From NCBI GenBank assembly GCA_900556615.1, contig USPP01000003.1, positions 1-19,987 of the forward strand: a DNA stretch of 19,987 nt, in the 5' to 3' direction. Under the pieces are notes generated by a model that ran no database searches, was not told the DNA's origin, and saw only the letters and a list, made by a program, of their open reading frames with translations. This DNA comes from an uncultured Eubacteriales bacterium (lineage in GTDB: Bacteria > Bacillota > Clostridia > Oscillospirales > CAG-272). Below are positions 6,932 through 16,538 of this stretch, piece by piece. A program made the position numbers and the translations under genes. Within the stretch, counting starts at the first letter, position 1. The number at the start of each line of letters is the position of its first letter.

Positions 6932-7753
6932 TTAATCGAGATCATCTTTTATTGTGCTGCCCAATTCTTTGATGCCTGCCTGCTTCAAAATTCCGTTGAA
7001 ATCCTGTAGGGAAAGTCCGGGCATATTCTCTAAAATACGGATATAGGTTTTGTCGGGATCCTGATAATAATTCAGCTTATTATCGGACTTAGCAAATATC
7101 TTCTCTATCATTCGGAGGTTCAGGCGTAATCCGACACAAATGGCCATCAGTACCTCTGTACCCATATTATTGTACTTGTCTTTTTTTATTTTTCCGTGAT
7201 AATTCTTGTGCAGGCCCGTTTTATCGTTAAAGGCTTCTGGGTAGTTCCACTTTCTGTTTTCCATCAGATACCACAGGCATTGGCAGAGCGTAGTGGTCGG
7301 ATCGCCCAGTCGCTTTACCAATTCGATTTCCTCCTTTTCATCGTAAGTGAGGATATGATTACGGAATGCCGAATATACATCATCCTCTTCGTATTTGAAA
7401 TTTGCCTGGTATTGTGGATGGAATGTCAGTATACGCTGATCGATTCCCTCCACATGATAGAGAGTGGCAAAACCTTCGAAGTCCTTTTGTATATTTGGAT
7501 AGGTAGTATATTTCTGCTCACGGATATTAATAACGCACTGTGCCAGGTTCTTTCTTGCTTTTGCCGTCAGATGCAGACCATCTTCTTTGGCGGTTATATA
7601 TTTCCTATCTGCAAGGACAAAATATCCGTCAGCAAAAACAAATTGACCGCCGCTGATCCATTCACGCAGAGAAGAGTCCAGATTCAACAGTTGATATGCT
7701 TCCACGGGAGTAAGCGAGACAAGTTCCTTGCTGTTATCGATCTCGGCAAGGAA
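6932..7753 (-). pseudogene. C-terminal part of ImmA/IrrE-type protein, frameshifted
   Basis: This frame continues the metallopeptidase encoded upstream. It has no credible start: the open frame begins at a TTG (7786) with no ribosome site and overlaps the upstream coding part by 53 bp. Reading past one extra C in the minus-strand run GTTCCTTG (7747-7754 on the + strand) joins FEDFDV to LAEIDNSKELVSLTPVEAY in one continuous protein of about 530 residues. The C-terminal part is about 270 residues, mostly helical, with a final region (about MGTEVLMAICVGLRLNLRMI) that resembles a small helix-turn-helix or repressor-like fold. That architecture, peptidase plus C-terminal regulatory region, is my recollection of longer ImmA/IrrE proteins in Clostridia. 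Ribosomal frameshifting or an assembly error could also explain the break. Confidence 0.6.
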
Positions 7754-8525
7754 CATCAAAATCCTCGAAGTCGGAAATATGATCAAGCAGCCCTACTTCA
7801 ATCAAGCGGTATTTGACAGACAAACGGGACACAATGAAAAAGGTACTCAAATCCTCAATCAATGTGTCACAGGACGGAATGATGTCGTTCTGCGGATTTT
7901 GGTAGCTGTCGATCAGTTCAAGCGCTTTTTTCTTGAACATCACGAATGGCATCAGCACTCTCGGAGCCAATCTGTGTGCCTGCCACTCAAGCCACTTTAC
8001 TTCGTTTTCTTTGGTCTTTTTTCCTTCCGGCGGCTCGTAGAATGTTTCGGACTGGCGGCACATAATTGGATACAGCTTTTCAGATGCCGCAGCGTTCTTC
8101 ACAGCCAGGATTTCAAAATACGTTTTATCTTTTTCCCAATGAAGAGCCTCATGTATGAGTGTGTTTCGCTTTGCACCTTCTCCATACATTGTCTCAAACT
8201 CGGGATCAATCAGGACAGTTCCCGCAGGGAAAGATACGGCCTTAGATGTGTCATTCTCGTGATCGAATATTTCAACTTCTCCATCAAGCAGCAAACAGCA
8301 TCCGAAAATATCCAGATTGCGGGACAGAGATACTTTTTCTACCGTTAGATTCGCTTTCTGCAATATTTCATCAACGGGTAACGGCATCGGCGTTTCAAGA
8401 GCTTTTTTACAGTGCCTTGTAAGATATTTGATTGCATAATCATCAAGGCGATTTTTTCCAAGAATCAAGGCACCCGTTTTCTTGTTTATATCAAAGATAT
8501 CGCTTGATGTTGGTTTGTTCGTCAT
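7734..8525 (-). CDS. ImmA/IrrE-family metallo-endopeptidase, N-terminal part
   Basis: A 263-codon frame with the M78 zinc motif HEALH (residues 125-129) in NTLIHEALHWEKDKTYF. A second conserved block, EWQAHRLAPRVLMP, follows where this family normally has its third-ligand and substrate helix region. Family members cleave regulators such as phage-type repressors, often to switch a mobile element. The coding start ATG at 8525 overlaps the end of the YgjP-type gene by 35 bp; AAAGGAG lies about 13 bases upstream, and the overlap suggests translational coupling. The frame stops at 7734 shortly after the point where one extra base breaks it from its C-terminal part. The peptidase domain itself is intact and may still be active. 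Fifth protein-coding unit after the HTH gene in the hsd operon. Confidence 0.8.
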   Translation of the reverse strand: MTNKPTSSDIFDINKKTGALILGKNRLDDYAIKYLTRHCKKALETPMPLPVDEILQKANLTVEKVSLSRNLDIFGCCLLLDGEVEIFDHENDTSKAVSFPAGTVLIDPEFETMYGEGAKRNTLIHEALHWEKDKTYFEILAVKNAAASEKLYPIMCRQSETFYEPPEGKKTKENEVKWLEWQAHRLAPRVLMPFVMFKKKALELIDSYQNPQNDIIPSCDTLIEDLSTFFIVSRLSVKYRLIEVGLLDHISDFEDFDVPCRDR

Positions 8526-9255
8526 CTGTATCCGCTTCTCCTTTTTCCATATAGTCCAGTGGAATGGTAGTGAGCAACTTCTTTGCCTCGCGCCATGTCG
8601 GACAATATTCCTCGACCATTGCCTGGAATCTGTGGGTGTGATTCTTTTCCAGCAGATGCACCAGTTCGTGAATCACCACGTATTCGAGACATTCCATAGG
8701 CTTTTTGGCAAGCTGGAGATTGATCCATATCCTGCGCTTTTCAATGTTGCAGGTTCCCCACCTGGTTTTCATATTTTTTATACGGAACTCATCCGCATGA
8801 ATTCCCGTCTTTTTTTCACATTCGCTAATCACGTGCTCAAGCACACGCTTTAGCTCCTGTCTGTACCATTCGGTGAACAGCTTTTTTCTTGCCTCAGCAT
8901 CCGTTCCTTTCGGTAGCGTCATGATGATTTTGGTTGGGGACTTTACAATTTTATGATGTATCCCTTCATAAACTACCTGCAGGCGATATGGCTTTCCCCA
9001 TAGATAGTAGGACTCGCCGGACACATATTCCCGCTTACTCTGCCTCTCCTGCAAGAGCATCCTGTCCTTTGTCTTCGTGATTTCCGGGAGTTTCTTAAGG
9101 ATAAAAAGTTTTATGTCCTCGTTTGGTAGCTCAGTTGGTGTGCTTACAGTTACATTTCCTTCCGGCGGATTAATCCGGATATACAGGTTTTTCAGGTTTT
9201 TTTTTCTGATGATCTCTACCGCCAACCCACCGATTATCATTTTTTCATTATGCAT
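8491..9255 (-). CDS. YgjP-type (DUF45/M48-like) zinc metallopeptidase
   Basis: A 254-residue protein of the YgjP family. The C-terminal half has the family signature KTRWGTCN (about 163-170) followed by the zinc motif HELVH (196-200) and downstream histidines in KNHTHRF (205-210). The N-terminal half is a beta-rich domain. Substrates are unknown for the family. The frame opens at a TTG at 9279, but ATG at 9255 is chosen: it overlaps the hsdR stop by 8 bp and has AGGA about nine bases upstream. Genes of this family are often found beside type I restriction genes, which matches the context; whether it regulates or processes the restriction enzyme is inference. Confidence 0.88.
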   Translation of the reverse strand: MHNEKMIIGGLAVEIIRKKNLKNLYIRINPPEGNVTVSTPTELPNEDIKLFILKKLPEITKTKDRMLLQERQSKREYVSGESYYLWGKPYRLQVVYEGIHHKIVKSPTKIIMTLPKGTDAEARKKLFTEWYRQELKRVLEHVISECEKKTGIHADEFRIKNMKTRWGTCNIEKRRIWINLQLAKKPMECLEYVVIHELVHLLEKNHTHRFQAMVEEYCPTWREAKKLLTTIPLDYMEKGEADTDDEQTNIKRYL

Positions 9256-12200
9256 TGTACTCGTCCTGCCTTTGTGCAATATCGAAGACGTTATTGGTTT
9301 CTTCGGTGGCTCTGTCTTCGGTATACATATGAAGCAATAGTTTTTTATAAATAGCAGATTTTATTTTCTGTTGCTTCTGGAAATTTTCCTTCCAATCCGG
9401 CTGGATAGAACTACGGATAGCACCATCCACATCAATCGCCAGGTCAATATTCCGTTCAAAATAATCATAGAGGGCACGACTTGCTGCACTGTTCTTGATT
9501 TTATCAGGATAACTACCGCTTTCTTCCGGATGAAGGATTGCTTCGGCAAGTTCTACGACCTGCCGCAGATATTCCTCATAACTCATTGCCTTAACCTTGC
9601 GCTGTATGATGATTTTCTTGAGCATCTCGGATAGCTTTCCATAATATACGCTGTTGGAACTCATCTTTTTTACAATCTCATGCTGTAGGTTATTGTCAAT
9701 CGTTTCTGCCTTTGCCTCGTTATTACCAGGCAGGTCTTTTATCAGATCGACTGGCGCGGTGGTCTTTCCCTGTAGGAGTAGTTCAACGATAGACATATTG
9801 CCAAGTTCGCTGATAACCCTCGTATCCTCGGCTCGGATGTATGTGTCGAGAATATGGCGCATATCCATCTCGTAAGGCTTGAGATCAATATAGTCACAGC
9901 TTGCCAGCTTTATCATTTCCTTTATTTTATTGTACCCGGATATCTCATCGCGCAAATGGTTGACATTATCCTCAGAATAACCGTAATCCGCAACAAGGCG
10001 GTCACAACAGTTTGCAAAGGAACGAGAAAGAGATGCCGTAAGCGCATAGAGAATATCCCTTCGCGCAGTCTTTTCATCATCCTCGCTGTTTTCGCCGCAG
10101 AAATATTCGATAAAATCGGTATCTGCCTGCGGATCGGGTACATTTTCAATCAATGCTTCGAGTGAGGTGAGCGTTCCTTCCAGTTCGGATTTTGCCTCTT
10201 CATAGCGGTTTTTGATAAGACCTTCGACATCTTCCCTATTGTAACCGTCAAGCGCCTCGGAAGTGTAGTCGAAAACGGCAAGCTGGACATTGCGGAATAA
10301 GTCCATATAATCCACAATGTATCCGTAATCCTTATCCTCGCCGTCCGGTCTGTTGACACGGCAGATAGCCTGAAACAGATCATGATCGCGCATGGATTTG
10401 TCGATGTACAGATAGGTTGCGCTTGGAGCGTCAAAGCCAGTCAGAAGTTTATCCACCACAATCAGCAGTTTCATATGCGCGGGTTCATTCTTGAATTGTT
10501 CTTTGACCTCTTTTTCAAACTCGACCAGTTTCTTGCCGCCGAGCATCCGCTCATAGATTTTCTTTTTGTATTCTTCCTCGCTTTCCTGCAACAGGTCGGT
10601 CGTGGCTGTTCTGACGCTCTGTGTAGTCGGTTCATAGGAGGTCACGATGGCGCATTTGGTAAAGCCCATACTCATAAAGATTTCCCAATATTTGCAGGCT
10701 TCATAAATACTGTTCGCCACAAGCATAGCCGTGCCGCGGTCATCCTTGAGTCTCGGTTTCAGACTCATATCAAATACGATATCAGACGCAATTTTTTCCA
10801 ATCTTTGCTTTGAACTGTACAGTTTATTGATGGATGTCCAGCTTTGCTTCAACTGAAGTTTCGCCCGCTCGGTCAATCCTTGTGTTTTCTGTTCAAACCA
10901 TAAATCGACCTTATCCTGGCTGGACAAATCCTGGTCAACATCCCTTGCTTCATAGCGCAGATCGAGAACCACACCGTCAGCCACGCCTTCATCAAACTTA
11001 TAGGTGTGGATGTATGTGCCGAAGGTTTCAATGCTGGATTTCTTGTCGGTTTTTAGCAGCGGAGTCCCTGTAAAGCCAATCAGAATAGCATTCGGTATCA
11101 GTACTTTCACAGCCTCATGTAGCTTGCCAGAATTGGTACGGTGACATTCATCAATGAAAGCGATAATGTTTCCCTTTGCCTTGAAGTCCTTCGGTAGGTC
11201 TTTTAGCAGTTCCTTTCGGTACTGGTCAATATCTGACTGACTTCCTGCGTTATGCCCGTACTTGTGAATGAGGGAGCAGACGATGGCATCCTCATTTTTA
11301 TCCAGGATAGAGCGCAGATCAGCACAGCTTTTCGCTCTGCGCACCTTTTCCTCTACGTCAATAAAAAGGCTCTCAATCTGATCATCCAATTCGTCACGGT
11401 CAGTGATGATAACCACGCGGCTGTCTGTAATATTCTCGATGATCCACTTGGTTAGCCACACCATGATAAGCGATTTGCCGGAACCCTGCGTGTTCCAGAT
11501 AATGCCGCCTTCGCCGTCCTGTATACGCTTGCGGGCGGCAATGTTGGCAAAGTATTGATTGTGGCGACATACTTTCTTGATCCCCGCATCGTAAATTACG
11601 AAGTCGTGTACGAGAGAAAGGAACCGTTCTTTCTGGCAAAGAGATACCACACCGTCACGCAGGCGGTTGACTTCCTTGATCTGCAGCAGCTTGATTTCAG
11701 TCGAAAGGTCATCGGTCGCTTTTTTATCCTCTTTCCATTTGAGATAGTATTTTTCCGGAGTGTTGATCGTACCGTAGAATAGCCCCTCTGCTTCATTTCC
11801 GGCAAAGAGAAACTGCGCCGTACTGAAGAAGTTCAGAATGTTCTCCCGCTTCTGATTCTGTAAAAGCTGACGGATGCCTTTACCTGCACTGACATAGGAA
11901 CTCTTCAGTTCAAACACGCCGAGAGCGATTCCGTTGATATAAAGAACCACATCGGGACGCTTTCTTGTAACTTTGTCAAAGCGCAGGACGGATACCTCCT
12001 CCGCAACGAAAAAATCATTCTTGTCGATGTCAGCCCAATCGATGTAATGGACTGTCTGGCGATGACCGTTCGCATCCTTCACTCCCTGTCTGCCGTAACG
12101 GAGCAGGGAGTACACGCTGCGGTTGATCTGATAGAGCGTATCGGACTGATTGCTGACCTTGCCTACAAGCTCGCTGATCGCGGTTTTGATCTGGTCATCG

Positions 12201-12358
12201 GTGTATCCGCGCTTCTTCAGATTCGCCTTCAGCAGTTCTTCTTTGACAGGTGTGTTGTCGATGTCCTCCAGGTTGCCGAGATAGGTATAGCCCAGATCGT
12301 CAACGAGCCAATGCAGGACTCTGTTCTGTAATTTCTTCTCAGTATCTACCGTTGCCAT
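9248..12358 (-). CDS. hsdR: type I restriction enzyme, R (endonuclease/translocase) subunit
   Basis: A 1036-residue HsdR of normal size. It forms the restricting complex with HsdM and HsdS, pumps unmethylated DNA with ATP and cuts it far from the recognition site. The N-terminal nuclease domain shows the PD-(D/E)xK residues D136 (RPD) and E150-x-K152 (FELKSS). Motor motifs follow: Walker A TQGSGKS at 290-296, DECH at 403-406 and TGTP at 430-433, then helicase motifs including LLTGFDAP and ICRVNRPDG. The C-terminal third is helical and probably binds the methylase core. The start has a strong AAGGAGGAG site that overlaps the hsdS stop. No truncation or frameshift is seen. Intact, so the system is probably active if hsdM and hsdS are. 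Confidence 0.96.
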   Translation of the reverse strand: MATVDTEKKLQNRVLHWLVDDLGYTYLGNLEDIDNTPVKEELLKANLKKRGYTDDQIKTAISELVGKVSNQSDTLYQINRSVYSLLRYGRQGVKDANGHRQTVHYIDWADIDKNDFFVAEEVSVLRFDKVTRKRPDVVLYINGIALGVFELKSSYVSAGKGIRQLLQNQKRENILNFFSTAQFLFAGNEAEGLFYGTINTPEKYYLKWKEDKKATDDLSTEIKLLQIKEVNRLRDGVVSLCQKERFLSLVHDFVIYDAGIKKVCRHNQYFANIAARKRIQDGEGGIIWNTQGSGKSLIMVWLTKWIIENITDSRVVIITDRDELDDQIESLFIDVEEKVRRAKSCADLRSILDKNEDAIVCSLIHKYGHNAGSQSDIDQYRKELLKDLPKDFKAKGNIIAFIDECHRTNSGKLHEAVKVLIPNAILIGFTGTPLLKTDKKSSIETFGTYIHTYKFDEGVADGVVLDLRYEARDVDQDLSSQDKVDLWFEQKTQGLTERAKLQLKQSWTSINKLYSSKQRLEKIASDIVFDMSLKPRLKDDRGTAMLVANSIYEACKYWEIFMSMGFTKCAIVTSYEPTTQSVRTATTDLLQESEEEYKKKIYERMLGGKKLVEFEKEVKEQFKNEPAHMKLLIVVDKLLTGFDAPSATYLYIDKSMRDHDLFQAICRVNRPDGEDKDYGYIVDYMDLFRNVQLAVFDYTSEALDGYNREDVEGLIKNRYEEAKSELEGTLTSLEALIENVPDPQADTDFIEYFCGENSEDDEKTARRDILYALTASLSRSFANCCDRLVADYGYSEDNVNHLRDEISGYNKIKEMIKLASCDYIDLKPYEMDMRHILDTYIRAEDTRVISELGNMSIVELLLQGKTTAPVDLIKDLPGNNEAKAETIDNNLQHEIVKKMSSNSVYYGKLSEMLKKIIIQRKVKAMSYEEYLRQVVELAEAILHPEESGSYPDKIKNSAASRALYDYFERNIDLAIDVDGAIRSSIQPDWKENFQKQQKIKSAIYKKLLLHMYTEDRATEETNNVFDIAQRQDEYNA

Positions 12359-12369
12359 TTTGCTCCTCC

Positions 12370-13554
12370 TTACATTTTCAGGCGGACATGACCTGTCAAC
12401 AGGTCATTCATTGCACCTTCTCTGATTTGAATCATCTTATCCCGTTCGATTTCCAATGCTTCAATTTCTGTGTCCATGGCAGTTAATGTGTTTGCGATTG
12501 CTTCTTGTTCTTTTTCAGATGGAAATGCAATAATAAGGTTTCCTATCTGTTTTAACGAAAGGTTTGGTTGTGCACCGACCGTAGGATTTTCTTGAATATA
12601 TTTCTTTATTGTCCTGCTTTTTAGATAATAACTTATAAAACGATGGTTACCACGTGATAAACGTATTATCGCTAATGCTTGATTTGTATTAGCTGGTAGT
12701 AATGTTTTATCTATTATTGTGACACGTCCCAGTGTACCCGCAATAGAAAAAAGAATATCATTTTCTGCAAGCCGGGAACGCTTAAGGTATCCATTATGTT
12801 CTTTTTCAGAAATGTTTTGTGTAATGTTAATATTGCTCGAAGAGTCATCAATGTTTTCAACTTTAATGAAATGGACAGAACCTCGTCCAGATTTGTCAAA
12901 AGGAGTGGTCCCTTTCGTGATTAGGGAAGTGATTTCTTTTAGCTTTACTATCTGCCATATATCTTTATAACCTTCAAGTCTTGTCCTACCACTCATCAAA
13001 TCTTCCAACGCGCCATCACGGATGTCGCGCTTCTTCTCAATCAACTCGGCAAGGTCATCGATATAGGTATCAAACATCGAAAGCGTTCTGGCGATTTCTT
13101 CTTGTTCGGGCTTTTCGGGTAGGTGTATCTCTGTTTTTAGGATGATGCTATTATAAAGTCTCTGTATGGTCGTCCCTTCTAATGCCTTCCAAGGGTGGGA
13201 GCGATAAAACCACCAGAGGAACTTACGGTCAATTGCGTTCTTGTCTACTTTCAACCACACGATATTGGAATCTTGAAAATAAGAATCCCTACCATCGAAT
13301 ATAACAGTTTTACCAACTGTGCCTGCCGCAGAAATCAGAATATCAACCTTTTCTGGATATGGGTACAATCCCTTGTACTGTTCATATAGCTCTTGCGAAA
13401 TGTACGCATCAGCTTTACCGCCAAATGTGCTTATTTTATAAAATGGGATTGCACCATATGCTTTTGTCTGACTTTGAAAGATTCTGCGGCACATTTGAAT
13501 ATATCCCAGATCCTTTAATTGCATCGGTGTCCAATCTTCAGGGTAAGTCACCAT
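12370..13554 (-). CDS. hsdS: type I restriction enzyme, specificity subunit
   Basis: A 394-residue HsdS that would set the DNA target of the methylase and nuclease. Two target-recognition domains, at about 1-150 and 200-350, are each followed by a similar helical spacer: QEEIARTLSMFDTYIDDLAE after the first and EQEAIANTLTAMDTEIEALE after the second. Each spacer ends in GALEDLMSGRTRL or GAMNDLLTGHVRL. This gives the usual two-fold pseudo-repeat, so a bipartite target is expected; its sequence cannot be read from here. The open frame begins at TTG 13581, but ATG 13554 is chosen; it has AAGGGA six bases upstream and overlaps the hsdM stop by 7 bp. No second hsdS or inverted partial copy is present, so phase switching by inversion is not evident. 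Confidence 0.95.
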   Translation of the reverse strand: MVTYPEDWTPMQLKDLGYIQMCRRIFQSQTKAYGAIPFYKISTFGGKADAYISQELYEQYKGLYPYPEKVDILISAAGTVGKTVIFDGRDSYFQDSNIVWLKVDKNAIDRKFLWWFYRSHPWKALEGTTIQRLYNSIILKTEIHLPEKPEQEEIARTLSMFDTYIDDLAELIEKKRDIRDGALEDLMSGRTRLEGYKDIWQIVKLKEITSLITKGTTPFDKSGRGSVHFIKVENIDDSSSNINITQNISEKEHNGYLKRSRLAENDILFSIAGTLGRVTIIDKTLLPANTNQALAIIRLSRGNHRFISYYLKSRTIKKYIQENPTVGAQPNLSLKQIGNLIIAFPSEKEQEAIANTLTAMDTEIEALEIERDKMIQIREGAMNDLLTGHVRLKM

Positions 13555-16250
13555 TTCTGTCCCTTCACTACGCTTTCCCAAGCAGCAGAGCCACCATTCG
13601 CCGCCCTCGATTTTGCGGTTCTGTTCTCGATCTCGCCGAGCGTATGCTCATACCGCTTGGCAATGAGAAGAACCTTGGAGGACAGGCTGTTCAGCACCTG
13701 CTCGATTTCGTCACGGATATCCGACTCCAGCTTTGCCATCCACTTTATGTCGAAGAGAAGATGCTTGATCTCATCTACAGTTAGTTCGCTGTATTTTGTC
13801 TCGACCTTGTTATCCAGAGCTTTGCGGGCTTCTTTCCACGCTTTGTCCGCTTCTTCCTTTTCTGCGGACTTCGCTGCATATGATATTAGCGCGTCATATT
13901 CGTCCCTGTAAATCTCCGGAACAACTGCGGTATTGGCAGCTATCTTGAGCACTGTTTTCAGCTTTGCTTTTCCGAATGTGCCATTCTTGTTTCGGATATC
14001 AAAATCAGCCAGCTTCGGCACTTTACGAATGAGTGACTCCATTTCATCGGTATTACCCTCGTCAAAAAGCGTAATAAGTCGTGTTATGGCATCCACGACA
14101 ACAGACGTTTTTTTTGCTTCCAGTTCTTTGATTCGCTTGTTCAAATTCGCCTTCGGAATGCCATCTCCTTTTTCGTTCAGCACATCTTTCAGCAAGCCGT
14201 CGTCCCCGGATTCTTCCTCGCGCATCTCATCAAGCTCTGCCTCAAGAGCAGCGGACTGTTCTGCCAGTTCATTGATAGCTGCCAGTTCCTTCGCAAAATA
14301 CAATGCCTCAATAATTTCCCTTGGAATCAGCGCCCCTTCAAAAGACTTTACCTTGGAGGTATCGTCTATAGAGATTGTTTCGCCGTTTTCGTCCTTCGCT
14401 TTCTTTTGTGTATACTCGTATTCGATTTCCCGACCGACTTCGTACCCACTGGCTTTGATGGCGTAAACATCATCCTGCAGCTTTGCGTTCCAATAATTCA
14501 TCAGGCAGTCGTACACATCATAGTTATCGAGAAGTCGTGCGGATTCATAGGCCTTGATGAGCTTACCCGCAACCGTGCGGATTAGTTCCTTCGGATTGGT
14601 CTCGGACTTAATTCCAAGCAGGATGTCCTTTACTGAATCTCGCCACGATGCAAATATCGCATCGGTTTCTTTTTGCTTTTCGTCAAGGATACTGATATCC
14701 TGTCCGATCGCGCTCTCGATTTCGCCGGACGGGAGAGTAAGATTATATACATCGTGTGCCTCGTCCGAGCAGGTAAAAATCTCCTTTTTCAAAGCTGGAG
14801 AGATATCCCACAGCCTCTTCAGAGACTCGATGTCCTTACCCGGAATACCGCCTTTCAGATGAGCAGCGATATTCTGCGGCAATGTATCATCGATTTTTTG
14901 TATGTAGCGAGGTACATTTAGGTTTCCGGCATTCATCTTCAGAATGTCCGTGTACTTCACAAAACGGGAATATCCCTTGATGGTTTCTCCGCTTATAAAG
15001 GTCTGTACAATCTTCTCAATATCCTGCTCACGAAGTCTGTTCTTGTTGCCGTCTTTCTTAAATCCACGGCTGGCGTCAATTAGGAAGATGCCTTCTCTGG
15101 TTTCCGCATCCTCTTTATCGATGATGACGATGCAAGCGGGGATGCCTGTTCCGTAGAACAGGTTTGCAGGTAAGCTTACGATCCCCTTGATGTATCTTTT
15201 CTTCAGTACCTCAATACGGATGGTTTCTTCTGCATTGCCTCGAAACAGTACGCCGTGCGGCATGATGATACCCGCTTTGCCGTTGCTGTCCAGAGATTTC
15301 AGAACATGAAGAAACCAGGCATAGTCTCCGTTCTTTTCGGGAGGAATGCCGTAGCCGTCAAAACGCTTATATTTGTCCTCAGATGTCTTGATGCCATCGC
15401 TCCAGGATTTATCGGAGAAAGGAGGATTCATGACGATGAAGTCAAACTTTTTCAGTTCTCCGAAATCGTCTGTAAAGGCAGGATCAACCAGCGTATTCCC
15501 GCGCTTTATTTCACCTGTACCTTTCTGATGGAGAATGAGGTTCATCTTTGCCAAGCCCGCTGTGGCATGGTCTTTTTCCTGACCGAAGATGGTCACGATG
15601 GAATCTCCGTTCTCGTCCACAGGAGCTTCATCCGCTGCTCTGATGAGAAGGCTTCCGCTGCCTGCGGCCGGATCGTACAGGGTCCACTTCTTTGTCGGTG
15701 TCTGACGGATATTTCCGATGCCGATAAGCCGTGCGATAATACGGGACACTTCGCTCGGTGTATAGAACTGCCCCTTGCTCTTGCCAGACTCCTGCGCGAA
15801 CTTCATCATGAAATATTCGTAAGCATCGCCGATGATGTCATCGCCACTGGCACGGTTGTTTTTGAAGTCAATTGCAGGATTCTGAAATACGCCAATCAAG
15901 CCGGATACCTTGTCGACCAGTTCCTTGCCGGAGCCAAGTTCATCCGGATTGTTGAAGCTGACATCGGGCAGAGAACCTTGCAGTCTATTATCCTCCAGAA
16001 ACTTCTGGAGGATCTTATCCACCCGTTCACCGACATCGTTTTTTCCTTTGGCGGCAATTAAGTCTTCAAAAGATGCGCCCTTGTTGATAGTAAATTCAGC
16101 AAACGGCTGACCTTTGTATTTGTCCGACACATATTTGAAGAACAACAGGACGAGTACATAGTCCTTGTACCTTGCTGGTTCCACGCCGCCTCTCAGTTTA
16201 TTGCAAGCCTCCCAAAGGAGAGAATACAGTTCGGATTTCTTAACAGCCAT
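13548..16250 (-). CDS. hsdM: type I restriction enzyme, N6-adenine methylase subunit, long form
   Basis: An adenine-N6 methyltransferase that works with HsdS. The N-terminal helical domain (about 1-150) is followed by SAM motif I DPAAGSGS (193-200) and catalytic motif IV NPPF (275-278), with SGKSKGQFYTPSEVSR (155-170) before them as usual. The protein is 900 residues, longer than the roughly 500-530 of classical HsdM. The extra ~400 C-terminal residues are helical, contain an acidic coiled-coil-like stretch (around EQSAALEAELDEMREEE) and end in LLFDIKWMAKLESDIRDEIE. Long HsdM forms of this type are known. Start ATG 16250 has AAAAAAGGA close upstream (only two bases to ATG) and GGAG further away. 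It lies 49 bp after the HTH gene. Confidence 0.95.
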   Translation of the reverse strand: MAVKKSELYSLLWEACNKLRGGVEPARYKDYVLVLLFFKYVSDKYKGQPFAEFTINKGASFEDLIAAKGKNDVGERVDKILQKFLEDNRLQGSLPDVSFNNPDELGSGKELVDKVSGLIGVFQNPAIDFKNNRASGDDIIGDAYEYFMMKFAQESGKSKGQFYTPSEVSRIIARLIGIGNIRQTPTKKWTLYDPAAGSGSLLIRAADEAPVDENGDSIVTIFGQEKDHATAGLAKMNLILHQKGTGEIKRGNTLVDPAFTDDFGELKKFDFIVMNPPFSDKSWSDGIKTSEDKYKRFDGYGIPPEKNGDYAWFLHVLKSLDSNGKAGIIMPHGVLFRGNAEETIRIEVLKKRYIKGIVSLPANLFYGTGIPACIVIIDKEDAETREGIFLIDASRGFKKDGNKNRLREQDIEKIVQTFISGETIKGYSRFVKYTDILKMNAGNLNVPRYIQKIDDTLPQNIAAHLKGGIPGKDIESLKRLWDISPALKKEIFTCSDEAHDVYNLTLPSGEIESAIGQDISILDEKQKETDAIFASWRDSVKDILLGIKSETNPKELIRTVAGKLIKAYESARLLDNYDVYDCLMNYWNAKLQDDVYAIKASGYEVGREIEYEYTQKKAKDENGETISIDDTSKVKSFEGALIPREIIEALYFAKELAAINELAEQSAALEAELDEMREEESGDDGLLKDVLNEKGDGIPKANLNKRIKELEAKKTSVVVDAITRLITLFDEGNTDEMESLIRKVPKLADFDIRNKNGTFGKAKLKTVLKIAANTAVVPEIYRDEYDALISYAAKSAEKEEADKAWKEARKALDNKVETKYSELTVDEIKHLLFDIKWMAKLESDIRDEIEQVLNSLSSKVLLIAKRYEHTLGEIENRTAKSRAANGGSAAWESVVKGQKW

Positions 16251-16299
16251 AGTCCTTTTTTATCTCCATTCTTGTTAGTAATTATTGCTGGAATATACC

Positions 16300-16494
16300 T
16301 TATTCCATTGCGCTTTTTCCGCTTGCAACCCAAGCGTCTAATTCAGAACATTTAAATTTCCACTGTTTCCCTATTTTGCGAGCGGGAATACCTTTGTTTT
16401 TTCTGATCCAATCACGAATAGTTCCGGGCTTGACACCTAAATATTCTGCAGCTTCATCAATATTAATCCATTTATCATTACTGATATCAGTCAT
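16300..16494 (-). CDS. excisionase/AlpA-type helix-turn-helix protein
   Basis: A 64-residue single-domain DNA-binding protein of the MerR-like HTH_17 type: INIDEAAEYLGVKPGTIRDW, then RKNKGIPARKIGKQWKFKCS with the wing-like GKQWKFK. These proteins act as excisionases or as small regulators. Strong ribosome site CGGAGGAG seven bases before ATG 16494, and a consensus promoter just upstream. First gene of the restriction operon, so it may autoregulate the operon, protecting the cell during establishment; equally it may be the excisionase partner of the broken recombinase read from the other strand at 16636. The context favours the regulator role only weakly. Confidence 0.85.
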   Translation of the reverse strand: MTDISNDKWINIDEAAEYLGVKPGTIRDWIRKNKGIPARKIGKQWKFKCSELDAWVASGKSAME

Positions 16495-16538
16495 TTCTGC
16501 TCCTCCGGACGAATTAGTTACAACAATACATATTTTAT

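Noticed and set aside
12370..13554. Possible phase-variable hsdS
   Set aside because: No second hsdS or inverted partial copy is in the window, and the nearby recombinase is a fragment.
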